Source of the DNA: UBA6770 sp965660875
GTDB taxonomy: Bacteria; Bacteroidota; Bacteroidia; Flavobacteriales_G; Salibacteraceae
NCBI GenBank assembly: GCA_965660875.1
Contig: CBFIBQ010000003.1
Location: forward strand, 1 to 64,000
Direction: 5' to 3'
Length of the DNA: 64,000 nt
Of this stretch, positions 44,889-51,366 are shown piece after piece. Numbering within the stretch: the stretch's first letter is position 1; the number at the start of each line of letters is the position of its first letter. The notes beneath the pieces were generated by a model. It was not told where the DNA came from and did not search any database. It saw only the letters and a list, made by a program, of their open reading frames with translations. Both the position numbers and the translations under genes were made by a program.

Positions 44889-45209
44889 AATGTGAGTTTT
44901 ATTTTCAAAATTAGCTGGGTGCTAAACCGAATGAAGTGACAATCGTCACATATAGTCAGTTAATCGTCAATTAACTATTCCATAAGTTATTTAGCGTTGG
45001 TCATGTAAGTACATAGAAAATTACTCGGCACGTTTGTCACTCCAAAAACCCTTTAATATAACTTGGTAAAACGATGGTTGCATAAAACCTCTACATCTTA
45101 TTGCTTTTGCTAAAGCCTCCTGACAGAATACAACCCAGATTGAGCCATGAGGATTCTTATCTGTAAATATGAGATTTTGTTACTTATTTGATACTCCAAA
45201 AACAAAAAA
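44889..45209. other. Intergenic region upstream of the Kelch-like T9SS gene
   Basis: About 320 AT-rich bases between the T9SS gene start and the tRNA terminator. It contains the repeat cluster at 44936-44975 and no credible ORF. An ORF that overlaps the tRNA from about 45188 is treated as spurious. Confidence 0.5.
44936..44975. promoter_or_regulatory. Repeat cluster upstream of the Kelch-like T9SS gene
   Basis: AATCGTCA occurs at 44941-44948 and again at 44962-44969, 21 bases apart (two helical turns). The first copy lies inside GTGAC-AATC-GTCAC and the second in GTTAAT-CGTCA-ATTAAC, both perfect inverted repeats. This begins 47 bases upstream of the start codon, a plausible activator-binding region. 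Confidence 0.4.
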
Positions 45210-45235
45210 AGCCCCAATCTAAAAAGATTAAGGCT
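45210..45235 (-). terminator. Terminator of the tRNA-Leu gene
   Basis: On the minus strand, AGCC-TT-AATCT, TTTT loop, AGATT-GG-GGCT then a run of T. It begins 5 bases after the tRNA 3' end. Confidence 0.75.
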
Positions 45236-45240
45236 TTTAG

Positions 45241-45323
45241 TACCGAAGGCGGGAATCGAACCCGCACTCCCAGAAGGAACTGGATTTTGAATCCAGCGCG
45301 TCTACCAATTCCGCCACTTCGGC
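45241..45323 (-). tRNA. tRNA-Leu (anticodon CAA)
   Basis: An 83-base tRNA on the minus strand. The acceptor stem GCCGAAG pairs with CTTCGGT and the discriminator is A. The anticodon loop TTCAAAA between CTGGA and TCCAG gives CAA, which decodes UUG. A long variable arm (class II) and T-loop GGTTCGATTCC are present. CCA is not encoded. A T-rich hairpin follows immediately. Confidence 0.96.
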
Positions 45324-45387
45324 AATTATTGGGCGGGCAAAAGTATTTATTCTTAATTATTAATCACCAGAGTTCTGCAATTTAAAA

Positions 45388-46647
45388 TTAGGTTTTTTGC
45401 TTCTTTTTCTTGGCCGCTGGAAATAAAACATTATTTAAAATGAGACGGTAACCCGGTGAGTTGGGGTGCAAATCTAAGTCTGTCGGTGGGTCGCCTACAA
45501 AGTGCTGATAATCTTCAGGATCGTGCCCTCCATAAAATGTCCACTGCCCCTTACCAAACTTTCCGTGAATGTATTTTGCTGAATTTAAGGACTTGTTTTC
45601 ACCCATTATGAGCACTTCTTTTTTTACAAAACCCTTATTAAACGCCGTAGTTTGACCCATAAAACCTTTAATTCTACTCACATGGTTTTGGCAAAGCATT
45701 GTAGGCACAGGGTCCCATTTGGCAGAATACTCAAAAAGCGTGAAGTAGTCTATGTTTTCTGGCGTTCTGGAGTGCAAAGGTGTTGCGTCAATATTTGAAA
45801 ACTCGTATTCCATCGGATTTCGGCTAATTAAAAAATCACGAAAAGCGAAGGTATTTTCGTAATTCAGTTCATTGTGCGCATTTCTATCCGCTGGATCTCC
45901 ATCAAACATTGTTTCGCAGATATCGACTTCTTCTGCACTTAGGGCTATATCGTAGCTATCCGTTCCCGAGCACATGGTAAATACAAAGCCACCTCCAGCG
46001 GTATACTCCTTTATTTTTAAAGCCACACCCAGTTTCAATTCACTTACCTTACTAAACCCAAGTCGTTCCGCAGTCTCCTCAAATTCTTTTACCTGAGCCT
46101 GATACCATGGAGCATTTCTGTATGCTGCATAAAACCTACCGTATTGACCGGTAAAATCCTCATGATGCAAATGCAGCCAATCGTATAAATGTAAATCGCC
46201 GCTAATTATTTCATCATCGTAAATGACCGTGTAAGGTATTTCTGCATACGTCAATACCAGCGTAACGGCATCATCCCACGGTTGTTTTCCTTTTGGAGAG
46301 TAAACCGCAATTTTAGGCGCTTTTTCCAGTTTTACCACCTCCATATTTACTTCTGGATTTGCAATTTCTTGCTTAATCGCTAAAGCTTGAGCATCAGCAA
46401 TCGTTAAATAGGAAATTCCGCGAATTACACACTCCGACTCTATTGCCTTGGAGTAAGGAACCATAAAACTACCTCCTTTATAATTCAACAACCACTCTAC
46501 AGTCACTTCATGCTCAAGCACCCAAAAAGCTAACCCATAAGATTTCATGTGATTGCGCTGGGTATCATCCATTGGAATTAGGATTTTGGAAGCATAAGCG
46601 CTTCCAATTATAAACAGCAATAATGTGAGTGATATTAAACGTCGCAT
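45388..46647 (-). CDS. Conserved secreted protein of unknown function ('AsnB' mislabel family)
   Basis: Exported protein of 419 residues with signal peptide MRRLISLTLLLFIIGSAYAS. The body has a Rossmann-like strand KIAVYSPKGKQPWDDAVTLVL, LHLHHEDFTGQYGRFY, GGGFVFTMCSGTDSYDIALSAEEVDICE, YFTLFEYSAKWDPVPTMLCQNH, YGGHDPEDYQHFVGDPPTDLDLHPNSPGYRLILNNVLFP and a basic tail AAKKKKQKT. From memory, close homologues in Flavobacteriia are often annotated asparagine synthetase B, yet there is no Cys2 amidotransferase start and no SGGxDS loop; it is clearly unlike the true AsnB at the window start. The H/D-rich motifs suggest metal or glycan chemistry, but the function is unknown. Confidence 0.8.
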   Translation of the reverse strand: MRRLISLTLLLFIIGSAYASKILIPMDDTQRNHMKSYGLAFWVLEHEVTVEWLLNYKGGSFMVPYSKAIESECVIRGISYLTIADAQALAIKQEIANPEVNMEVVKLEKAPKIAVYSPKGKQPWDDAVTLVLTYAEIPYTVIYDDEIISGDLHLYDWLHLHHEDFTGQYGRFYAAYRNAPWYQAQVKEFEETAERLGFSKVSELKLGVALKIKEYTAGGGFVFTMCSGTDSYDIALSAEEVDICETMFDGDPADRNAHNELNYENTFAFRDFLISRNPMEYEFSNIDATPLHSRTPENIDYFTLFEYSAKWDPVPTMLCQNHVSRIKGFMGQTTAFNKGFVKKEVLIMGENKSLNSAKYIHGKFGKGQWTFYGGHDPEDYQHFVGDPPTDLDLHPNSPGYRLILNNVLFPAAKKKKQKT

Positions 46648-46681
46648 ATTACAAATTTAAAAGTTCGACAGTCTTTATGGA

Positions 46682-46710
46682 TTGAAAAGCTGTTAATAGA
46701 AGTATTTTTG
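46682..46710 (+). promoter_or_regulatory. Promoter of the 46726 lipoprotein gene
   Basis: TTG at 46682-46684, an 18-base spacer and TATTTTTG at 46703-46710. The in-frame TTG at 46708 is the end of this -7 box. Confidence 0.55.
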
Positions 46711-46725
46711 AAAAAACTTTTGATT

Positions 46726-47166
46726 ATGCGTTTAATAATTTCCATTTCAATTTTATCGTTTTTGATTGTAAGCTGCAATGATGCAGGAGAGTCCAACAAA
46801 GCATTAGATGTGCAAAAGACAGAGTCCACAACTCCAAAAAAAATCAAAGCAAATGCTGAGACTGCTGAAGGGATGCTAATGATGCAACACATGATTAACT
46901 CGTTTAACGAAATGCAAGAGGAAAATAAAAATTATGCTGAACTGCTCGGAGAACTTTCTTTTCAGTGTGACTATATTATAAAAAACTGCAGCATGAAAGG
47001 AGCTGCTCACGACAGCCTGCATAAGGTTTTAGAGCCGATATTAACGAGTGTTCAAAAAGGTAAAAATGCAGAAAGTGTAGAGGAAATAAATACGGAGCTT
47101 AGCAATATCCGTAAGCAAACAGAGCAATTCTTTGCACGATTTGAGACTCAAGATGATCCTGCATAA
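46726..47166 (+). CDS. Helical lipoprotein of unknown function
   Basis: Predicted lipoprotein of 146 residues: MRLIISISILSFLIVSC (lipobox with Cys17), then a lysine/threonine linker and a mostly helical, charged region (MMQHMINSFNEMQEENKNYAEL, VEEINTELSNIRKQTEQFF). The frame can be extended to TTG at 46708, but that codon belongs to the promoter box, so the ATG at 46726 is the start. A terminator follows. It may be a periplasmic or envelope stress protein by context with Dps, but this is inference. Confidence 0.7.
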   Translation: MRLIISISILSFLIVSCNDAGESNKALDVQKTESTTPKKIKANAETAEGMLMMQHMINSFNEMQEENKNYAELLGELSFQCDYIIKNCSMKGAAHDSLHKVLEPILTSVQKGKNAESVEEINTELSNIRKQTEQFFARFETQDDPA

Positions 47167-47167
47167 A

Positions 47168-47190
47168 AAAAGAGGCATTACGCCTCTTTT
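47168..47190. terminator. Bidirectional terminator between convergent genes
   Basis: AAAAGAGGC / GCCTCTTTT, 9-base-pair stem with ATTAC loop, serving the plus-strand lipoprotein gene and, in reverse, the coiled-coil gene at 47213. Confidence 0.85.
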
Positions 47191-47212
47191 CTTCCAACTT
47201 ATTAACTAGTAG

Positions 47213-47722
47213 TTACTTGGTAGCCAAACGTTTATCAATAAAATCGTCCACCGCAGTTTTGACTTCAGTCGTAGTTTTTTCCAAACCATCTACTGCGTCT
47301 TTCTTAAACTCTTTTGCGTCAGTCTTAACTTCAGATACAATATCTTTCGAATTGACTCTAATGTCCGACTTCGCTTCAGCTAAATCACTCTTCAAGTCAT
47401 CCAATTCTTGATTTAGCTCATTTAGCCTAGCTTCGGCTTTTTCTTCGACCAACAACTCATTGGAGTTTATGACATAGTCAACGCTGTCAAGCTTTTCTTC
47501 TACACGTTCGACTACTTTTTCTAAGCGGTCTATCCGTTGTTCTTCAACAATTTCAATATCAGTATTCATTTCCTCTGTGATATCTTTAGGTGCCTCGTTT
47601 ATTAAGATTATTACCGCAATAATGGCCAACACAGCTAGACCTGCACCAAGTGCTTTCTTAGCCTTTGGGTATTTGGTTTTTACTACGTGTTTATTCTTAT
47701 TTCTTTCTGATTCTTGATTCAT
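47213..47722 (-). CDS. Membrane-anchored coiled-coil protein
   Basis: Single-pass membrane protein of 169 residues: a basic, polar cytoplasmic N-terminus (about 25 residues), one helix (ALGAGLAVLAIIAVIILI), and a long charged coiled-coil tail (RLEKVVERVEEKLDSVDY, RLNELNQELDDLKSDLAEAKSDI, EFKKDAVDGLEKTTTEV). The Glu/Lys/Asp-rich tail is like YtxH- or DUF883-type envelope stress proteins. It lies between a helical lipoprotein and Dps. Function unknown. Confidence 0.65.
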   Translation of the reverse strand: MNQESERNKNKHVVKTKYPKAKKALGAGLAVLAIIAVIILINEAPKDITEEMNTDIEIVEEQRIDRLEKVVERVEEKLDSVDYVINSNELLVEEKAEARLNELNQELDDLKSDLAEAKSDIRVNSKDIVSEVKTDAKEFKKDAVDGLEKTTTEVKTAVDDFIDKRLATK

Positions 47723-47880
47723 AATGATTTGTTTTAGGGTTTAAATTTTTTAGCAGCATGTTGGAGTTTACAGATTAATTGCACAATCTAACATAGCTTG
47801 TTTCTATTGTCTTGATAGTCTTTTGGTTGATTTTTGTAATTGGTTGGAAGAAGGCCGGTTTAAGATTGGTCTCAATTCGC

Positions 47881-48405
47881 TTATTTCTCTAAATGACTTC
47901 TCAACATCCATGCTGATTTTTCATGAAAGTCTAAACGAGCAATTAACATATCCTCAGTCACCAAATCTTCATAATCCGAAGCTTTTTTAATGGTAGATTT
48001 TATTCGATTTACTGTAATCTCATGAGATTCTACTAAATCTACAATCATTTCCATATCTGATAATTCACCATTGGGTAAACTTACAGAAGTGAGGTCGTTA
48101 AATTCTTTCAAGGTTCCTGGTGCGTTAAAACCTAAAGCTCTTATGCGTTCCGCTATTTCATCAGTTGCCTTAAATAGGTTGTTGTAGTGATCCTCGGTCA
48201 ATTCATGAATTTGTTTAAATAAAGGACCTCTTACATTCCAATGATAATTTAAACTCATGGTCACCAAGCAAAATGTATCTGCCAACACTTTTTTTAGTGA
48301 ATTGGCTACGGTGTGTCTGTCATTTTCTTTCAAACCAATATTTGGAATTACTCGAGTTATTTCTTTTCCTTCTACTTCTAAATTCTCAATTTCTACTTTG
48401 TTCAT
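47881..48405 (-). CDS. dps: Dps-family DNA-protecting ferritin
   Basis: Dodecameric mini-ferritin that oxidises and stores iron and protects DNA during starvation or peroxide stress. The 174-residue protein has the family core: TFCLVTMSLNYHWNVRGPLFKQIHELTEDHYNNLFKATDEIAERIRALGFNAPGTLKEF. The His in YHWNVRG and acids in TDEIAERI form the ferroxidase site. It ends with DFHEKSAWMLRSHLEK. Length is typical. Neighbours include coiled-coil and lipoprotein genes and a sigma-54 activator. Regulation is not visible beyond proximity. Confidence 0.95.
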   Translation of the reverse strand: MNKVEIENLEVEGKEITRVIPNIGLKENDRHTVANSLKKVLADTFCLVTMSLNYHWNVRGPLFKQIHELTEDHYNNLFKATDEIAERIRALGFNAPGTLKEFNDLTSVSLPNGELSDMEMIVDLVESHEITVNRIKSTIKKASDYEDLVTEDMLIARLDFHEKSAWMLRSHLEK

Positions 48406-48422
48406 GTGTACTTTAAATTTAA

Positions 48423-48539
48423 ATGATTAAAAAATGTGGAATACTGTTGGTTCTGTTAGCTGGCATCTGTTGGTTCGCTGGTTTATGGTTTAATTACCTA
48501 TCTCTTACTCCTCCGCCCTTTCCTGAACCTCTATCGTAA
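48423..48539 (+). CDS. Possible small membrane protein, 38 aa
   Basis: ATG at 48423 opens a 38-codon frame: MIKKCGILLVLLAGICWFAGL forms a single membrane segment, then WFNYLSLTPPPFPEPLS. The basic start and hydrophobic helix look like a small membrane protein, but the 3' half is antisense to the end of the small lipoprotein gene at 48494-48706. No strong promoter seen. Could be chance; listed because composition is better than most short frames. Confidence 0.25.
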   Translation: MIKKCGILLVLLAGICWFAGLWFNYLSLTPPPFPEPLS

Positions 48540-48706
48540 GTATTGTCGAGTTTTTTTGGTTGATCAAATTGCTCCTTCTGCTGCTCTAAGTAATCTGCCT
48601 TTTCATCGTTGGTAGCAATTACCTTTTCACCTGACGTGCAGGCTACAAGACCTGCGGAGACAATTAATGTAGTAAGAATTATTTTTATGTTTTTCTGTGT
48701 TTTCAT
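48494..48706 (-). CDS. Small lipoprotein, glycine-rich C-terminus
   Basis: Predicted lipoprotein of 70 residues. Signal region MKTQKNIKIILTTLIVSAGLVAC gives lipidated Cys23, followed by a charged linker (GEKVIATNDEKADYLEQQKEQFDQPKKLDNTYDRG) and a GSGKGGGVRDR end. No family recognised. A perfect 11-base inverted repeat lies just upstream of the start and may control its translation. Between dps and the sigma-54 regulator, all minus strand. Confidence 0.6.
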   Translation of the reverse strand: MKTQKNIKIILTTLIVSAGLVACTSGEKVIATNDEKADYLEQQKEQFDQPKKLDNTYDRGSGKGGGVRDR

Positions 48707-48711
48707 TTCGT

Positions 48712-48749
48712 TTGTTTGGTCTTAGTAAAGAAATATTCAGACCAAACAA
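48712..48749 (-). promoter_or_regulatory. 11-bp inverted repeat in the leader of the 48494 gene
   Basis: Perfect arms TTGTTTGGTCT (48712-48722) and AGACCAAACAA (48739-48749) with a 16-base spacer, ending 5 bases before the ATG at 48706. In the RNA they would form an 11-pair hairpin against the start codon; as DNA they could be an operator. Confidence 0.55.
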
Positions 48750-48862
48750 TACAATCAAACGAAAAAAACAACTAACTATCTATTTATCAGTATTTTATAA
48801 AAATATAAAAATTGAGAGCAAAATAATTATGTGTAATTAATTTTACACTAATGTAAATTTAT

Positions 48863-50221
48863 TTATACATTAATTCCGTATAATTCGATTTTATTGTATA
48901 GCGTTCTTCGTTTGATGCCTAGTTTTTCGGCTGTGAGCGTCTTATTCCACCCACAACGTTCTAAAGCGTCTAAAATCGCTTCTTTCTCTGCCTTTTCAAC
49001 AACAGATTTTAAAGTTGGAATGGCGCGATTTGAATTATTCTTTCGCTCTTCGTTCTGCTGATTAATTATTGCTACCGGTAAATTTTGTAACTGAATAAAC
49101 TCACTATCCGTTAACAGTGCGGCTCGTTTTACAATATTCCCCATTTCTCTCAGGTTACCCGGCCACCTATATTTCTTGAGGATTGCGAGTGCTTGCTTAT
49201 TAAACCCCTGAATGGACTTATTTAATTCCTCATTGGCTTGTGCTAAAAAATAGTCCAAGAAAATAGGTATATCTGCGGACCGATCTCTTAACGGAGCTAA
49301 TTTCAAACTAAACTCATTGAGGCGATGGTAGAGGTCCTCTCTGAAGTCGCCTTTTTTCACCAACTCAATCAAACTATCATTTGTGGCAGCAATTACACGC
49401 ACATCGACACGTACTGTTTGGTTTGATCCAATAGGTTTAACTTCACCCTCTTGAAGCACACGAAGCAGCTTCATTTGATTTTGATAGGACAAATTTCCAA
49501 TTTCATCTAAAAACAACGTGCCTCTGTCTGCGGTTTCGAAACTGCCCTTCTTTTCGTTTAATGCACCAGTAAATGCACCTTTTTTATGTCCAAATAATTC
49601 ACTGCCAGCGAGTTCCTTTGGTATTGCCCCACAATCTAGCGTCACAAATGGCTTACTCTTTCTTCTGCTGTTTCGCATGATAGACCGAGCCGCAACTTCT
49701 TTACCGGTGCCACTTTCCCCTTCAATAATTACACTCATATCCGTTGGTGCTACCAGCTTTAACTGCTTCATGGCTTGTACGGCCCATGAACTTTCACCAA
49801 CAATAAATTTCTTCTGAGTTGGTTTCAGCTTCTTCTTACCTTGAGTTTGGTTTTCAGTTGTTGTGCTAAAATGCTGTTCTACTTTATGCAGCAGTTCTTT
49901 TACCTCAAAAGGATAAGCAATAGCGTCCAATGCACCCATTCGTTCTGCTTTTCGAGCCGTTTCAATTTGTTGGTACTCGTAGCTCACAATGACTTTTGCA
50001 CTGGGTGCATACTCCACTATTTTATTCATTCCAACTCCAGTATACTCGTCTAAAAATGAACAGCTAACAATTACAAACACCTTATCGTGTTTTTTTAAAA
50101 TATTGGTAAGTTTTCTTTTTGTTGTAGCGGTGATTGTATTGTAATCGTGTCTGCTCAATACAAATTTCAATTGATCCAATTTACTTGATGAGGTATCCGC
50201 TAATATGATAGTCTTCTCCAT
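48863..50221 (-). CDS. Sigma-54-dependent activator with pseudo-receiver domain
   Basis: NtrC-type enhancer-binding protein, 452 residues from the ATG at 50221. N-terminal receiver-like domain (about 1-115): Asp9 is kept, but the phosphorylated Asp is Ser53 (FVIVSCSFLDEY) and the conserved Lys is Tyr103 (AIAYPFE), so it should not be phosphorylated. The central AAA+ domain has GESGTGKE, the sigma-54 contact loop GAFTGA and Walker B FLDEIGN. A Fis-type HTH ends the protein (LTAEKLGIKRRTLYNKIELYGI). It may be controlled by ligand or protein binding. A frame to ATG 50266 exists but 50221 is favoured. Upstream of dps on the same strand. Confidence 0.88.
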   Translation of the reverse strand: MEKTIILADTSSSKLDQLKFVLSRHDYNTITATTKRKLTNILKKHDKVFVIVSCSFLDEYTGVGMNKIVEYAPSAKVIVSYEYQQIETARKAERMGALDAIAYPFEVKELLHKVEQHFSTTTENQTQGKKKLKPTQKKFIVGESSWAVQAMKQLKLVAPTDMSVIIEGESGTGKEVAARSIMRNSRRKSKPFVTLDCGAIPKELAGSELFGHKKGAFTGALNEKKGSFETADRGTLFLDEIGNLSYQNQMKLLRVLQEGEVKPIGSNQTVRVDVRVIAATNDSLIELVKKGDFREDLYHRLNEFSLKLAPLRDRSADIPIFLDYFLAQANEELNKSIQGFNKQALAILKKYRWPGNLREMGNIVKRAALLTDSEFIQLQNLPVAIINQQNEERKNNSNRAIPTLKSVVEKAEKEAILDALERCGWNKTLTAEKLGIKRRTLYNKIELYGINV

Positions 50222-50368
50222 AGCCGAAAGGTACAACAAAGCACCACTGTGCAAAAAAATACACACCTAACAATACTTAATATTTTGTAACCCATTACAG
50301 AGTCACTTACAATTCCGTTATTCCTAATTTACACAATTTTTTATTACATGCTTGTATTTTTCATTATT

Positions 50369-50390
50369 TATTTAGACATTTGTCTAAATA
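50369..50390. promoter_or_regulatory. 22-bp palindromic operator of sdpR
   Basis: Perfect inverted repeat: arms TATTTAGACA and TGTCTAAATA around a TT centre, 8 bases upstream of the sdpR TTG start and overlapping the likely core promoter. Typical of ArsR-family autorepression. Confidence 0.65.
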
Positions 50391-50398
50391 TCTAAATC

Positions 50399-50671
50399 TT
50401 GAATAAATTATTTAAAGCACTTAACGACAACACGCGTCGAGAAATATTAGATAAGTTGCGTGATGGAGACCTAACGGCAGGAGAAATTTCCAATCTGTTT
50501 AACATTTCCAAACCCAGCATTTCTCATCATTTAGATATTCTGAAAAGAGCAGAATTGGTAGAAAGCTACCGAAACGGACAGTTTATTCATTACTCGCTAA
50601 ATACATCGGTAATGGATGATATTATCAATTGGTTTTTAACCTTTAAAAATGAGCAAAATGAAAAAAAGTAA
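50399..50671 (+). CDS. sdpR: ArsR-family repressor (SdpR-like)
   Basis: Winged-helix repressor of 90 residues beginning (M)NKLFKALNDNTRREILDKLRDGDLTAGEISNLFNISKPSISHHLDILKRAELVES, the SdpR/ArsR core, with the recognition helix SKPSISHHLDIL. The start is TTG; no ATG precedes the conserved NK-LFKAL start. No CxC metal site, so it is not an arsenic sensor. A 22-bp palindrome lies in its promoter. It overlaps the sdpI-like gene by 23 bases, the layout of the Bacillus sdpRI immunity-signalling operon. Confidence 0.85.
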   Translation: MNKLFKALNDNTRREILDKLRDGDLTAGEISNLFNISKPSISHHLDILKRAELVESYRNGQFIHYSLNTSVMDDIINWFLTFKNEQNEKK

Positions 50672-51308
50672 TGGTGCAATCGAAGGAGTATTATGGATAA
50701 TCATATTGATTCCTATTATTTATTTCGCTGCTGTTTATTCGAACTTACCACAACAAATAGCAACACATTTTGATGTTTCGGGCACTCCTGACGATTACAG
50801 TCCAAAATCCAGTTTATGGATTCTTGTTGGCGGAATTCAACTATTACTGTGGCTTATATTAAAATACACACCAAACTTCGACCCAAAGGGTAATTTAAAA
50901 AAATTCGACAATTCCTACAGTAAGTTGCGCATTATCATTCAGTTGTTTATTGCCATAGTCTGTATGATACTAATTATGAACGCGAATGGAGTGATTGAAA
51001 ACACTGGTTATGCAATAACCTTTGCGCTTGCATTTCTTATCATGACTTTTGGGAACTACTTACAAACAGTAAAGCCCAATTACTTTGTTGGGTTTAGAAC
51101 ACCTTGGACGCTAGAAAGCGAAGTTGTGTGGAAAAAAACACACCGACTTGTCGGCCGAATTTGGTTCTTTTCGGGTTTAGCTTTGCTTTTACTGCTAATG
51201 ATTGTACCACAAGAATACGCAATAATGCTCATTATTGTAGTTACACTGGCTGGTACACTTTATGGAACAATTTATTCTTACACTACTTTCAGAAAACTAA
51301 AGAAGTAA
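50649..51308 (+). CDS. sdpI: SdpI-family membrane protein (immunity-type)
   Basis: Polytopic protein of 219 residues. In Bacillus, SdpI protects against the SdpC toxin and sequesters SdpR at the membrane to relieve repression. Here the N-terminus has the DUF1648 word (LPQQIATHFDVSGTPDDYSPKSSL). The C-terminal part carries the SdpI motif NYFVGFRTPWTLESEVVWKKTHRLVGRIWFFSGL. Six hydrophobic segments are seen. It is translated from within the sdpR coding region (ATG 50649 or 50658). No SdpC-like toxin or SdpAB pair is in the window, so the cognate signal is unknown. Confidence 0.88.
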   Translation: MSKMKKSNGAIEGVLWIIILIPIIYFAAVYSNLPQQIATHFDVSGTPDDYSPKSSLWILVGGIQLLLWLILKYTPNFDPKGNLKKFDNSYSKLRIIIQLFIAIVCMILIMNANGVIENTGYAITFALAFLIMTFGNYLQTVKPNYFVGFRTPWTLESEVVWKKTHRLVGRIWFFSGLALLLLLMIVPQEYAIMLIIVVTLAGTLYGTIYSYTTFRKLKK

Positions 51309-51366
51309 TCACTTAGAATCTCTGCAGTATAGACCAATACAACATTTCGTAAAGTCTAGATACTCC

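Noticed and set aside
45188..45385. A 65-codon frame across the tRNA-Leu gene
   Set aside because: The encoded RTPRRNWILNPARLPIPPLRQ segment is a typical false translation of tRNA sequence.
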